DNA of 64,000 bases. Source: Kiloniella sp. EL199. GTDB lineage: Bacteria > Pseudomonadota > Alphaproteobacteria > Kiloniellales > Kiloniellaceae. This document shows, in pieces, positions 37,901 to 45,498 of this stretch. Location: positions 220,299 through 284,298 of the forward strand of contig NZ_OMPU01000011.1 in NCBI RefSeq assembly GCF_900313065.1, given 5' to 3'. The notes under the pieces are model-generated. The model was not told the origin of the DNA and searched no databases. It worked only from the letters and a program-made list of their open reading frames with translations. The first letter of the stretch is position 1; every line of letters begins with the position of its first letter. The position numbers and the translations under genes are program-made.

Positions 37901-38193
37901 TCTGTGCCCTGAGACTCCTCGACCAGATTTTGGAATACAATCCGACTATCTGCACTGCCATCACCATTTGTATCGAAAGTCAGAACAAAATCATTTCCTT
38001 CAATCAGCGGCGTTGCAGCTGTAGCATCAAAATTCAGGGTTGCCGTTTGCCCTTTACCAAGAGAAATATTCTTGGTTACTCCACTTTCCGGTGCCGTAAT
38101 TTCTTGTATCTCAGCCCCCTGACCAACAAGAAGATCACGCCCCTCGACACCTGAAAGGTTCTCACTTGTGCGCTGTACGAGCTCAACAGCCAT
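31984..38193 (-). CDS. Giant LapA/BapA-like type I secreted adhesin with VWA and RTX domains
   Basis: The 2069-residue protein has no signal peptide and very few Cys. An N-terminal retention-like region (about 1-125) ends in TAAG (129-132) followed by a Gly-rich linker, as at LapG cleavage sites of LapA adhesins. Residues about 340-560 form an integrin-like VWA domain with an intact MIDAS (DLSGS). Then come cadherin/VCBS-like repeats, including two modules of about 325 residues with DUF4114-like motifs (NYNWEDLRFP, SDADY), each ending in GDGDTAT. Residues about 1925-1970 hold RTX nonapeptides (GGEGNDIIIGG, GGSGNDTLTGGDGADIF), and the end is a hydrophobic type I secretion tail. No HlyB/HlyD/TolC or LapD/LapG genes are in the window. 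Surface attachment is the likely role. Confidence 0.92.
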   Translation of the reverse strand: MAVELVQRTSENLSGVEGRDLLVGQGAEIQEITAPESGVTKNISLGKGQTATLNFDATAATPLIEGNDFVLTFDTNGDGSADSRIVFQNLVEESQGTDAPVLVIGGVELSAGLLIGQAQALGEGETLETAAGADAGPTGGGGSQYNDNLGDVIDGLSALGTLGGTELEFGLLANGGDITDPAEGTFDVSFITTGTAVGEVKGGIEARDYDGGFEDWGPNQHIGNEGPAPMQVEFNFTPSDNETLDSIVIEALPENAVLYVGGSDAANIYSGPFPVTITPGDFDQVFIKPDTNSDVDLTLNVTANISDPDSGESTSIPVEVVAIIDAVADKPIFGNEGSLDGDGLVDLYLLQDLSGSFSDDVPNVQQAIADLIGKIKNGDFSADVHLGAGSFIDKAIGGLGRDGDYVYKNAQDVSADLDAVKAAVDAFTLGSGGDGPEAQIEALFNLAKNAADLGFREGATKYVVLTTDADFHKAGDALRLGKNDGDGDLTNDLDEDYPELAQLKAALEASGVVPVFMVTSDVKDTYKDLIDFLGRGKVLDLSSDSSDLLANLLKGISGPSDKGDNVYDEQAIVEVPVDVTFTDNDGSETHTIVLSNIPSDWIPQFPFTPDMIDGLGGENPGKIGLNTTYSITIDVTSLGENVDLNFEFNPQDWSSSRWSDGEPHNGGDAVIKIKAIAEETNTTDQELTTDNNRSESETTHTVKVNEDTPTVEEVHFSHDETDGVDAGTGDQASLNAGVVAALVASTVGEHGAVIGQAQGDVAFDFKTDGAGTPKDAADVKVESLQFEDYNGTPSGLYTGGDAAPVAITLHTDDANPNIVWGLDPSGNAVFAVHLGQPGTTSSGSVKMTFVQYGQINHDTDGSIPSDHNDLKQLVLKYRAVDDEGDASPYAEAKIDLKDDGPTITGSSSCLDEDKFVQGEYDLVNATDPVTITVTSADVSRAGFHNSIGFYVADANGNLIGGQIIVADGHSSQFAVGSDASVSFNKADYPDGATFGFFIVPNGGNKNSHLGGDYTDGADVTFVNVNGKLVPHINGVPVKGSGESAYFSNPTLNSDGAAHVYDNGHGGNYNWEDLRFPGSDADYSDLNLQIKVDGAKNAEAPVGGAVSGKLSFDVGTDVVGHKFEITGPSDLVSDGEVVTAGTPIISGSLIVIEGKTSDGDLVYKLTFDTKTGKYVYSQYRALDHNDPNGEVLPVKFGVKLIDGDGDTATADIVVNVKDSVPVVEEQVNTSVDEDSLPGATAIAEGEIDVDFGADGGEFTAITLDAVTDNNGDPVNLADLSSGGNPISIQLTENGDDLVLVGRADGKPVFDVYLNKETGDYTFRQFGALDHKGAKLDAALKLVFGYEVTDGDGDTDKGQLIVEVADSGPVIENTAAELDEGNFVQGVYDLENAEDTVTINIESAETSYAGHHNSIGFFVADANGNPIGGQIVQADAHSTVFKVGDDVSAIINKADYPNGVTFGFFTVPDGVDHNGSYFKDGAAVTFKNINGKWTAFIGNDEVKGAGESAYFSDPRLNSDGTTHVLDNDHEGNYNWEDLRFPYSDADYGDLNLKIDVDGASAGSGPVGGAVAGQMTFDIGADVSGHKFEIEGPTTLHANGVDVEATDPVISGSYITIEGRELDNGQPTGALVYKLVFNTTSGKYVYSQTKALDHNHPNGDSLPVKFVVKLTDGDGDTATASIIINVKDSTPVATDDIDSVTEDSGLVATGNVVTGNDVTSGDNNSTDGNADKLGADGFKSITWDEATGMIVGGLYGTLTVKDDGSYSYELNNAHAVVDDLNDGGVLKETFTYTVEDRDGDKSIAELVIDINGKTDVDPVPGAVNPWNIHLSSGTWDGDLAPDSIGQNGNSHGVDGMTLATSPAQGSKGAHYAISTNGDINGDIVASDKNDSIELSGGVNVTGGLYAHDGNDIIDLFHEDSGSSGRISGLIDGGEGNDIIIGGIYEDKMSGGSGNDTLTGGDGADIFVFKADSVGGSDIITDFDASEGDVLDLSALLSGFTAGTNSEATAVALKDYLSLSEDQGSTVVTIDHDGAGASNITTTIRLDNVDLLNGGSQDDAIKALLDSQKLIVE
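33130..34110 (-). repeat. Adhesin module copy 2 (about 325 residues)
   Basis: The second copy of a long internal duplication in the adhesin. It runs from about SGPVIENTAAELDEGNF to KDSTP and shares the order LDEGNFVQG, HHNSIGFFVADANG, NYNWEDLRFP, GHKFEI, YVYSQTKALDHN and LTDGDGDTAT with copy 1. Boundaries are approximate. Confidence 0.75.
34545..35510 (-). repeat. Adhesin module copy 1 (about 325 residues)
   Basis: The first copy of the duplicated module, from about DGPTITG to KDSVP. It carries a DUF4114-like core (FFIVPNGG, SGESAYFSNPTLNSDG, NYNWEDLRFPGSDADY) and a following strand-rich VCBS-like half. Boundaries are approximate. Confidence 0.75.
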
Positions 38194-38582
38194 TATAAAC
38201 TCCAGTTCTGATTTTAATGAGAGTTATCCGACCCCCTGCCAGATAACCTGAATGGATTAGTTTTAACGGGATCTAAAATAACGAATCAAAAAATAACCAC
38301 AAATGACAACATTCTTAATAATATATAAATATGTATGATTTTTACAAATTTTGTGGCTTTTTAAGGGTAAATATTTGATTATATTTGGAAAATTTATCTT
38401 ATTTGAATAATTTAATTTAAGCTAATTTCACTTATTTGGCGAAACAAAAATACCATCCAAAATAACATCACACGAATCCATAAAAATCCATGAACACGCA
38501 AAAATGCCTTATTTATTCTTCCCAAACTTCAATGAATTTTGCGAAAACACGAAATACAGGAGTTACACAAACCCAATAAAAT
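38194..38582. other. AT-rich upstream region of the adhesin gene
   Basis: About 390 bases without a gene, very AT-rich in the middle (38280-38520). It must hold the adhesin promoter, which reads leftward. No specific operator is recognised. Confidence 0.6.
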
Positions 38583-38611
38583 AAAGCCAGCCGATAAAAT
38601 CGACTGGCTTT
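38583..38611 (-). terminator. Intrinsic terminator after queF
   Basis: The hairpin pairs AAAGCCAG with CTGGCTTT and CGAT with ATCG around one mismatch and a three-base loop. On the minus strand a T-rich run follows, so it can end the queC-queD-queE-queF operon. Confidence 0.8.
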
Positions 38612-38675
38612 AAAGGAAAGACACAAAAAACTGACTTTCCTAACTGCATCAATATATTTTAGGGCAGATCAAATA

Positions 38676-39143
38676 CTACCCACGACCACGATAAGGAGGA
38701 ACGCCCTGATCCGGGATCCAGATACCTTCTGGTGCCGGACCAGATTGATAGAAAACATCAATTGGGATACCACCACGCGGATACCAGTACCCACCGATAC
38801 GCAACCACTTTGGCTCCAGAAGCTCTTCGATGCGTTTGCCGATGGAGACAGTACAATCTTCGTGGAAAGCACCGTGGTTCCGGAAAGACCCAAGAAAAAG
38901 TTTAAGCGATTTGCTTTCGACCAGCCAGTCACCAGGTACGTAGTCGATCATAAGATGGGCAAAGTCCGGCTGCCCTGTAATAGGGCAAAGAGAAGTAAAT
39001 TCCGGTGCTGTGAAGCGGACAACATAGCCAGATCCCTTTTGCGGATTGGCAACACGTTCCATCACAGCTTCTTCCGGGCTATCTGGCAGCTTACTGTCGC
39101 CGCCCAACTGGGTCAGATTTGAATAGATGCTTTCTTCTGTCAT
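38676..39143 (-). CDS. queF: NADPH-dependent 7-cyano-7-deazaguanine (preQ0) reductase
   Basis: Reduces the nitrile of preQ0 to the aminomethyl group of preQ1, the last free-base step of queuosine synthesis. The 155-residue protein is the short (type I) form, with the catalytic Cys53 in [13 protein letters not shown], the QueF motif ESKSLKLFL and the His-Glu of [10 protein letters not shown]. It is the last of four que genes, 89 bases after queE. Confidence 0.97.
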   Translation of the reverse strand: MTEESIYSNLTQLGGDSKLPDSPEEAVMERVANPQKGSGYVVRFTAPEFTSLCPITGQPDFAHLMIDYVPGDWLVESKSLKLFLGSFRNHGAFHEDCTVSIGKRIEELLEPKWLRIGGYWYPRGGIPIDVFYQSGPAPEGIWIPDQGVPPYRGRG

Positions 39144-39232
39144 TTCTTTTCAAGCTCCAATGTTCAAGAGCAGCCACCCTTTTTGCGATTATGGGTGGCC
39201 CAATTCATTATACGAAAAAGATCTCGGCGAAA

Positions 39233-40021
39233 TTAAACGCCGCGTTCATTGCCCCAGATCAAAACATGCAACTGAGGCAAGACCGTCGCGTCATACCACT
39301 CGTCTTCAACCACTTTATCAATGAGCCACCGCATCCGATCCATAACACCCGACATATCAATTGTGGGTTCTGTTTCCTCTACCGTACCCGGCGTATGATT
39401 TCCGGGTTGCAAATACATCCTCAGCCTCGGGAAGCGTCGATGCACTTCCTTGGCATAGGCATAGTCCCCATCATCAAAGACAACCACTTTCATAATGGTT
39501 TCTGTATCAGAACCAGCAGCAGCCACACAACTGACCAACAGATCCCAATCGGTTTCCATTTCCGACGACGGTGGTTTCGGGCTTAACGTCAGATTATCCA
39601 GCTTTGAAAACCAGTCTTTAACAACACTTCCCTGTGTTTCCAAAGCAAAGCGATAGCCCTGCTCATGCCCCAAATCAATCAAGGCCCCAAGCGGCTGAAT
39701 AGCCGGGTTTCCCCCGGACAAAGACACGAGTAACGGCTTGCCGCCCGAAAGGGAAGCGACTTCCGCCATAATTGTAGCCGGAGACATTGGTTTCCACTGA
39801 TCCCTGAAGCTTGAATCCACGGCATAGAGTGTATCACACCAACTACAACGGTAATCACAGCCACCCATGCGGACAAAAACAGTTGGCAGGCCCGTTAAAG
39901 CACCTTCACCCTGTATGGTCGGGCCGAAGATTTCACTGACCCTTATTGTACGCGCGTTCGGCGGCGCATCGGAAAACATTTTCATGCCCGATGTATTGTC
40001 GTTTGATGTTCCGGTAATCAT
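39233..40021 (-). CDS. queE: 7-carboxy-7-deazaguanine synthase (radical SAM)
   Basis: Radical SAM enzyme that contracts 6-carboxytetrahydropterin to 7-carboxy-7-deazaguanine. Residues 22-50 carry [15 protein letters not shown] and the substrate site, and the 4Fe-4S ligands are Cys55, Cys59 and Cys62 in [13 protein letters not shown]. The 262-residue length fits the larger proteobacterial form. Its ATG overlaps the queD stop by four bases, so the two are translationally coupled; this decides the start. Confidence 0.96.
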   Translation of the reverse strand: MITGTSNDNTSGMKMFSDAPPNARTIRVSEIFGPTIQGEGALTGLPTVFVRMGGCDYRCSWCDTLYAVDSSFRDQWKPMSPATIMAEVASLSGGKPLLVSLSGGNPAIQPLGALIDLGHEQGYRFALETQGSVVKDWFSKLDNLTLSPKPPSSEMETDWDLLVSCVAAAGSDTETIMKVVVFDDGDYAYAKEVHRRFPRLRMYLQPGNHTPGTVEETEPTIDMSGVMDRMRWLIDKVVEDEWYDATVLPQLHVLIWGNERGV

Positions 40022-40374
40022 GGTCTGTACTCGGCCCAGGTCTTTGGGGTTTCGCTCACCCGCAGGGCCGTGACCTCTGGCCAGCGTTCAAACGACCAGT
40101 CAAACAGATGCTTGGACAGACGTTCAGCTGTAACATTATCATCCCCCAATACCTCATTAAGGTGACGGTGATCCAATACATCATCGATATATTGTTTCAG
40201 CTCGCTTAGCTCGAGATAATCACGAACAAAGCCAGCTGAATTCAAATCTTCACCAGACAGTTCAATCTCAACAATATAGTTATGACCATGCAACCGTGAA
40301 CAGGGATGTCCATCAGGAACCCCCATTAGCTGATGCGAAGCTGAAAAGGTAAATTGCTTAGATATACGATACAT
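40018..40374 (-). CDS. queD: 6-carboxy-5,6,7,8-tetrahydropterin synthase
   Basis: Converts dihydroneopterin triphosphate to 6-carboxytetrahydropterin. The 118-residue protein shows the zinc ligands His14, His29 and His31 (SASHQL and LHGHNY), the catalytic Cys25, and the late acid-base residues in LDHRHLNE and ETPKTWAEY. It starts three bases after the queC stop and overlaps queE by four. Confidence 0.97.
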   Translation of the reverse strand: MYRISKQFTFSASHQLMGVPDGHPCSRLHGHNYIVEIELSGEDLNSAGFVRDYLELSELKQYIDDVLDHRHLNEVLGDDNVTAERLSKHLFDWSFERWPEVTALRVSETPKTWAEYRP

Positions 40375-40377
40375 CCA

Positions 40378-41079
40378 TCAGGCTCCCTTGGCTTTTTCAA
40401 CAGCTTCAAGCCAATAGTCGGGATCTTGATAGATTGTCGGATCTTCTACATTAGCAATATGAAAGGCTTCGCGACGTTCCACACAGGTACCACACCGTCC
40501 ACAGTGATGTTCATAGCCTTTATAGCAAGACCATGTGTCCTCGAAAGGAACCTTTAGACGACTACCTTCTGCCGCAATATCACTTTTGGGAAGGTGTACA
40601 AAAGGTGTATAGAGCTTAACCGCCGCGTAGCCATCCAGCGCACGCCGCTGCATTTCTTCGAAAGAATCAATGAAGGCAGGACGGCAATCAGGATAAATGA
40701 AGTGATCCCCCCCGTGAACCGCAGCGGCAACAGCATCTGCGTTCTCGGCAGCCGCAGCACCAAAGGCAATTGCCAACATAATCGCATTGCGGTTCGGTAC
40801 AACCGTAACCTTCATGGTTTCTTCTTCATAATGTCCGTCAGGCACATCAACATCGTCAGTAAGCGCAGAGCCGGACAGCAAAGCACCTACATTGGCAATA
40901 TCAATCACATTATGCGGAACACCAAGACATTCGGCACAACGGCGGGCATAATCGAGTTCTTTCTTGTGACGTTGACCGTAGTCGAAAGAAATCAGGCGCG
41001 TTAACTCAGCCTCCGCAGCAACCTTGTGCGCAAGCGTGACCGAGTCCAAGCCACCTGAACAGATGACGAGTGTTTTCAT
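40378..41079 (-). CDS. queC: 7-cyano-7-deazaguanine synthase
   Basis: ATP-dependent enzyme that turns 7-carboxy-7-deazaguanine and ammonia into preQ0. The 233-residue protein has the PP-loop SGGLDS at residues 8-13, the substrate helix PNRNAIMLAIAFGAAAAE and a C-terminal zinc knuckle (CYKGYEHHCGRCGTCVERR). I start at the ATG at 41079, nine bases after the AAGGA contained in the riboswitch; an ATG 18 codons upstream would put the aptamer inside the reading frame. First gene of the que operon. Confidence 0.97.
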   Translation of the reverse strand: MKTLVICSGGLDSVTLAHKVAAEAELTRLISFDYGQRHKKELDYARRCAECLGVPHNVIDIANVGALLSGSALTDDVDVPDGHYEEETMKVTVVPNRNAIMLAIAFGAAAAENADAVAAAVHGGDHFIYPDCRPAFIDSFEEMQRRALDGYAAVKLYTPFVHLPKSDIAAEGSRLKVPFEDTWSCYKGYEHHCGRCGTCVERREAFHIANVEDPTIYQDPDYWLEAVEKAKGA

Positions 41080-41088
41080 TCGTTCCAA

Positions 41089-41123
41089 TCCTTGTTTTTC
41101 TACCGGGTAGGCTGCGACCGGGG
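41089..41123 (-). promoter_or_regulatory. Class I preQ1 riboswitch controlling queC translation
   Basis: On the minus strand CCCCGGTCGCAG, a five-base joining loop, CCGG and an A-rich tail ending in ACAAGGA follow one another. This matches the small class I preQ1 aptamer, whose well-studied Thermoanaerobacter example shares the GGUCGCAG core and the ACAAGG end. The four-pair P1 is CCGG (41121-41118) with CCGG (41106-41103), and the tail folds back into the loop when preQ1 is bound. Since AAGGA (41089-41093) is also the queC ribosome site, binding should block translation of the operon that makes the ligand. Confidence 0.85.
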
Positions 41124-41480
41124 AGCCCAACATTGCGCGGATGGCTCCAGTTTCGATTTAAATCGCGCCCCCCGATATACCCCAGAAGAAGAAAAAAGCA
41201 AAGAGCAAGAGCAATTCCTTAATCGAAGACCACCTATGCGAAGGCAGTAAAAATGACCATTTCGCCCTCAACACAAAAGAAAAGACACATCCATCAAGCA
41301 TAAAAGTAAGCCATGAAATCCGGACGCGCTTCCTGCGTCACACCCAAAGTTCGCACCCCGATCTCTGGCCCGATCTGTGGCCCTAAACAAAATTTCACTC
41401 TGGGCCGTTGTCCTGTCACAATGCCTGTGGTTATGATGCTTTTTATTTATCTACCCTCTCCTTAAATCCTCGAGGCCATT
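41124..41480. other. Divergent control region between the que operon and gabD
   Basis: About 357 bases without a gene. It must hold the promoters of the que operon (leftward, with the riboswitch) and of gabD (rightward). No further operator is recognised. Confidence 0.6.
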
Positions 41481-42932
41481 ATGGAACTTAAAGACCCCTC
41501 TTTGTTACGTGATAAATGCTACATCAATGGCACATGGGCTGGCGCTGACAGTGGTGAAACCTTTGCTGTTACCAACCCGGCAAATGGTGATGTTCTTGCC
41601 TCGGTTCCCAAGATGGGAGAGACAGAAACACTTCGTGCTATTCAAGCCGCCGAAGACGCCTTTGGCGCATGGAAAGACAAAACGGCAAAAGAACGTGCGC
41701 AGATTATGCGTAAATGGTTTGAATTGATTATGGAAAATCAGAGTGATCTCGCACTTTTGATGACACTCGAGCAGGGAAAACCCCTCACAGAAGCAATGGG
41801 TGAAGTGGCCTATGGTGCAAGTTTTGTCGAATGGTTTGCCGAAGAATGCAAACGCATCTACGGCGACACCATTCCAGAACATCTGCCCGGCAGACGGCTT
41901 GTTGTAACAAAAGAACCAATCGGTGTTGTCGCCGCCATTACCCCGTGGAACTTCCCGATTGCCATGATTACCCGTAAATGCGCCCCTGCGATTGCTGCAG
42001 GTTGCACCGTCGTGATCAAACCGGCCGAAGACACACCGTTAAGTGCTTTCGCATTGGCAGAACTTGCCGAGCGCGCAGGTATTCCCAAAGGCGTTATGAA
42101 CATCGTCTCCGGCATTCCACAGCAAATCGGCAAGGCATTAACAGAAAGCAAGGCCGTCAGAAAGCTCACCTTTACCGGTTCGACACCTGTCGGCAAACTT
42201 CTTATGAAACAATGCGCCGAGACGGTCAAAAAGACCTCTATGGAACTCGGCGGCAACGCCCCCTTTATTGTTTTCGATGATGCAGATCTGGATGCTGCGG
42301 TCGAAGGCGCAATGATGAGCAAATTCCGCAATGCAGGGCAAACATGTGTCTGCTCAAACCGGATACTGGTTCAGGAAGGGGTTTATGACGCCTTTGCAAA
42401 GAAGCTTGTCGAAAAAACGGCGACACTGAAAGTTGCTCCCGGCATTGAAGATGGCGCCCAACAAGGTCCGCTTATTAATGCAGCAGCTTCAAGCAAAGTC
42501 AGCGAACTTATTGAAGATGCTGTCAGCAAAGGGGCAAAAACTGAAATCGGCGGTAACCCGCATGATCTCGGTGGAACCTTCTTTGAACCGACAGTAATCA
42601 CAGGCGTTACCGATGACATGCGTATTTTCAGCGAAGAAATCTTTGGCCCTGTGGCCCCTCTCTATAAGTTCAGGACCGAAGAAGAAGCCGTGCAAATGGC
42701 AAACGATACACCTTTCGGCCTCGCGGCATATTTCTACAGTCGGGATATCGGGCGGGTATGGCGTGTCTCTCGTGCACTTGAGTACGGCATCGTCGGGATC
42801 AACGAAGGCATCATTTCAAACGAAGTTGCCCCCTTTGGCGGCGTGAAAGAAAGCGGCGTGGGCCGCGAAGGTTCCAAATACGGCATGGAAGACTTTCTGG
42901 AAATCAAATACCTCTGCATAGGCGGCATTTAA
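41481..42932 (+). CDS. gabD: NAD(P)-dependent succinate-semialdehyde dehydrogenase
   Basis: The 483-residue aldehyde dehydrogenase oxidises succinate semialdehyde to succinate, feeding 4-aminobutyrate carbon into the citric acid cycle. It matches GabD over its length: VAAITPWNFPIAMITRK (cofactor site), the Glu of MELGGNAPFIV, the catalytic Cys of NAGQTCVCSNR (about residue 287) and the end GIISNEVAPFGGVKESGVGR. GAGG lies before the ATG. A strong terminator follows. No GABA aminotransferase is adjacent, so the exact substrate is a family inference. Confidence 0.93.
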   Translation: MELKDPSLLRDKCYINGTWAGADSGETFAVTNPANGDVLASVPKMGETETLRAIQAAEDAFGAWKDKTAKERAQIMRKWFELIMENQSDLALLMTLEQGKPLTEAMGEVAYGASFVEWFAEECKRIYGDTIPEHLPGRRLVVTKEPIGVVAAITPWNFPIAMITRKCAPAIAAGCTVVIKPAEDTPLSAFALAELAERAGIPKGVMNIVSGIPQQIGKALTESKAVRKLTFTGSTPVGKLLMKQCAETVKKTSMELGGNAPFIVFDDADLDAAVEGAMMSKFRNAGQTCVCSNRILVQEGVYDAFAKKLVEKTATLKVAPGIEDGAQQGPLINAAASSKVSELIEDAVSKGAKTEIGGNPHDLGGTFFEPTVITGVTDDMRIFSEEIFGPVAPLYKFRTEEEAVQMANDTPFGLAAYFYSRDIGRVWRVSRALEYGIVGINEGIISNEVAPFGGVKESGVGREGSKYGMEDFLEIKYLCIGGI

Positions 42933-42954
42933 GGGTTTTCGATACCGATCAAAC

Positions 42955-42980
42955 AAAAAGGAGCTTGCGAGCTCCTTTTT
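42955..42980. terminator. Bidirectional intrinsic terminator
   Basis: An 11-base-pair hairpin with four-base loop (AAAAAGGAGCT, TGCG, complement) sits between convergent gabD and the ceramidase gene; the ceramidase stop codon begins right at its edge. Confidence 0.92.
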
Positions 42981-43796
42981 TCACCTAGAAATCCTGTCCT
43001 GATCATAACTCAGCATCAGAACGACCATATAAACGGCCATTGCAGCTGCCATATGTTTCAAACTATGGCCACTTATCATGTTGCCCAACAAGTCATAAAC
43101 CTCTGCATCAAAGTATTCCAAAGCCTTTGCCAAAGCGTACCATACATACATCCAGACAAGATATTTAACCGATGTATGTTTCGACAAAGGGTATAGCCAG
43201 CATATCAGCGGAAGTGCGATCAACGGATAGAACTGAACAAGAACATAAGGTCTGAGATCCCCGTTTCCCGTGCTTTCTGTTTGTTGCCAGTAAACCAAAG
43301 ATGCAACACCAAGAAAAATGAGACCCAAAATAAGTTTTTCAGTTAATTTTTGCCCAGTTAATTTTTGCCCAATTAATTTTTGCATGGAAAACATATCTAC
43401 TCGGTCAATCAGAATTGCCCCGAACAAAGACATAAAAGCCACCGTCATCGGTAAGCGATCCCAAAAGAGACGATCATTATCAGGGTCCTCGTGATAATAA
43501 GCAGAGCCGGGCGCAACCAGAGCAACAGATAGAAAAAAGATTATATAGGGCAAAACTTCACTAAGGCTTTGAAATTTCCCCGATTGATATAGTTCTCTCA
43601 ACTTTAACAGACCAAGAGATCCGACGATTAAAAATCCCAAATTTGAGCTAACGTCGCCAAAATTTGCAATTCCCAGACAACTACGTGTATCAGCAAATAA
43701 GTGATAAAGTTGATCCTGAGGCAGCTTTGGCACCAGAAGCGTTCCGAGCAAAGAGAGAATAAAACTTAGGCCTAAAATAAAATCCCGTCGCTCCAT
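42981..43796 (-). CDS. Ceramidase-family (CREST) membrane protein
   Basis: The 271-residue protein has about seven membrane helices and matches the alkaline ceramidase/CREST superfamily: ADTRSCLGIANFGDVSSN, then GSAYYHEDPDNDRLFWDRLP, and near the end GHSLKHMAAAM, placing conserved Ser, His and Asp residues that bind zinc in this superfamily. Family members hydrolyse amide bonds of ceramide-like lipids. A loop at about residues 138-150 contains a tandem pentapeptide (KLxGQ) made by a DNA repeat. Four bases after the lipase gene, so in an operon with it and the TetR gene. The substrate in bacteria is unproven. Confidence 0.85.
   Translation of the reverse strand: MERRDFILGLSFILSLLGTLLVPKLPQDQLYHLFADTRSCLGIANFGDVSSNLGFLIVGSLGLLKLRELYQSGKFQSLSEVLPYIIFFLSVALVAPGSAYYHEDPDNDRLFWDRLPMTVAFMSLFGAILIDRVDMFSMQKLIGQKLTGQKLTEKLILGLIFLGVASLVYWQQTESTGNGDLRPYVLVQFYPLIALPLICWLYPLSKHTSVKYLVWMYVWYALAKALEYFDAEVYDLLGNMISGHSLKHMAAAMAVYMVVLMLSYDQDRISR
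43341..43383. repeat. Tandem 15-base repeat inside the ceramidase gene
   Basis: Three tandem units of AGTTAATTTTTGCCC (the third with one change and shortened) add whole codons, so the reading frame is kept and the encoded loop gains the pentapeptide repeat. Copy number may vary between strains. Confidence 0.85.
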
Positions 43797-43800
43797 ATTC

Positions 43801-44760
43801 TTAAACCTCTAGATCATTATCAGTGGATAGCTTTCCTGATCTAAAATAATTAAGTGCAGCAGCCACGACAGTGTCTTTATCACACAGTGACGAGTGTAAT
43901 CCAGGTAACACCAGCACCTGATCACATCCCAGCAAACGGGCTTCTTCCACCGAAACAACCCCGTCATCATCACCAGGCAACAGAGGGTTATACCCCTCGC
44001 CATCTGATCTCCCACCTGCAATAATCGCAGTTTTACATGTAGGGGTTGGTATTTTTTGCGCGAAATCAGGCACCAGTTCTTGCCCTGACTTTCCATAAAT
44101 AAGTTGATAGAAAGCCATCTGTTTGACCCATTCTGCGATGGCCGAACCCTGATTAGGCGGGGCAACCATAAGCAAACGGCCAATATTTATCTTTGCTTTC
44201 CAGAATGTCAGATTTGCCAGAAGCTGTCTGACAACCAATCCCCCCAGAGAATGCGTAATAAATGATACTGTTTTAACGTCATTGCGATGCGATAAAATTC
44301 TGGCTAGTTGATCTGCATGCTCGTGAATATAAGCTCTTGTAGAGGGATAGGTGATCGCGGCAACTTCATAATCTTCCTCTGCAAAGGCTTGTTTCATTTT
44401 CTGGAACGTATCACCTGAGCGTGTGATCCCATGAACCATCACCAAAAGATGCACACCGTCGGTTTCAGGATGCAAAGGCCGCACAATTTTCTTTTGGATC
44501 TTCAATTCTTCAAAAACAGAAAAACAGTCTTCTGACGTTCCCCACGCCTGACGTTTATCATCAGGATCAAGCAAACGAAAATGCCCGCTATACAGGTTGT
44601 ACTGTATACGCCATCCTGCATAGATAAACTCGTCCCGCCAAAATTGCTTACCCCCAAGCGTTGGCATTGTAATATTAAGGGGAACGCCTTTGTCTGTACG
44701 AAGGCTTTCTGTTGCCAACTCCATCCCCTGGCGCAGGTATTTTTCGATACTGTCAATCAT
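43801..44760 (-). CDS. PGAP1/lipase-like alpha/beta hydrolase
   Basis: The 319-residue hydrolase has an N-terminal region of about 100 residues without a clear family, then the oxyanion strand VMVHGITRSGDTF, the nucleophile elbow ITHSLGGLVV and a late His in GLHSSLCDKD, as in PGAP1 and triacylglycerol lipase-type acylhydrolases. There is no signal peptide. I start at the ATG at 44760, which overlaps the TetR stop by eight bases, indicating translational coupling. It precedes the ceramidase gene by four bases. A joint role on acyl or amide lipids is inferred. Confidence 0.87.
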   Translation of the reverse strand: MIDSIEKYLRQGMELATESLRTDKGVPLNITMPTLGGKQFWRDEFIYAGWRIQYNLYSGHFRLLDPDDKRQAWGTSEDCFSVFEELKIQKKIVRPLHPETDGVHLLVMVHGITRSGDTFQKMKQAFAEEDYEVAAITYPSTRAYIHEHADQLARILSHRNDVKTVSFITHSLGGLVVRQLLANLTFWKAKINIGRLLMVAPPNQGSAIAEWVKQMAFYQLIYGKSGQELVPDFAQKIPTPTCKTAIIAGGRSDGEGYNPLLPGDDDGVVSVEEARLLGCDQVLVLPGLHSSLCDKDTVVAAALNYFRSGKLSTDNDLEV

Positions 44761-45427
44761 TGGCTTTCCCCTCACTGAGATCCCTACGATAAATTTCCTC
44801 TGCGAGACCACCGTGATCTTTGAGGCCCTTTAGAAAAGTTGTTATCAGCAAGCTACACACATCATGCGAGGATTGGCTTACAACCACATCCAGCTTCTTT
44901 TTATCTGCCAGTGAAATAATGCCATGTAAACTGGCCCAAAGCGTTGCAGAAATATGCCTTCGTTCTTCTGAAGTTCTTTCTGACAAAAGAGGCGACAAGG
45001 CCTGATCAATAACGCCCAATAGTTTTGACACCCGTTGATTGTACCAGTCAGGCAAACCTTCTTCATTGGACGGCACGTGATCAAAAAGCAGACGCCACAA
45101 ACTTTTGTTCTCATCAATAAAGGCCAGATAACCAATCAAAAGCTTCTCAACATTTTGGTTAACTGAGCCAAGTCTCGCTGTTGTATTATCAAAACAAATC
45201 ATGGACAGATGGTCATACAATCCTTCCAGTGTTCTGCCATTCAAGGTCAGAATAAGCTCATCAATGTTGGCATAAACGTTATAGATCGTTCCTGGCGCAT
45301 AGCCGATTTTTTGCGCAATCTTTCGCGCAGAAAGTTCTGATATTCCACCCGCTACAACCAATTCCTGAGCCGCATCAAGAATCATCATTTTCAATTCATC
45401 TGGACTATGATCAACACGACGCGCCAT
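44753..45427 (-). CDS. TetR-family repressor of the lipase-ceramidase operon
   Basis: The 224-residue regulator has the N-terminal TetR helix-turn-helix (about 10-60, with ISELSARKIAQKIGYAPGTI) and a helical ligand domain (about 80-200, WHG-like). It is the first gene of the operon and overlaps the next by eight bases, so it probably represses its own operon and responds to a lipid-like inducer. Confidence 0.88.
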   Translation of the reverse strand: MARRVDHSPDELKMMILDAAQELVVAGGISELSARKIAQKIGYAPGTIYNVYANIDELILTLNGRTLEGLYDHLSMICFDNTTARLGSVNQNVEKLLIGYLAFIDENKSLWRLLFDHVPSNEEGLPDWYNQRVSKLLGVIDQALSPLLSERTSEERRHISATLWASLHGIISLADKKKLDVVVSQSSHDVCSLLITTFLKGLKDHGGLAEEIYRRDLSEGKAND

Positions 45428-45498
45428 CAGCTAAAACCCTGAGTTACAATTAAGCTATAATAATAAAATAATGAACACCGTTCAAAATTCAACAAAAA

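Noticed and set aside
41080..41133. Longer queC start at 41133
   Set aside because: It would translate the preQ1 aptamer; the ATG at 41079 has the ribosome site and matches the family start.
43341..43383. CRISPR-like repeat
   Set aside because: Only three short tandem units with no spacers, inside a coding region. No CRISPR array was seen in the window.
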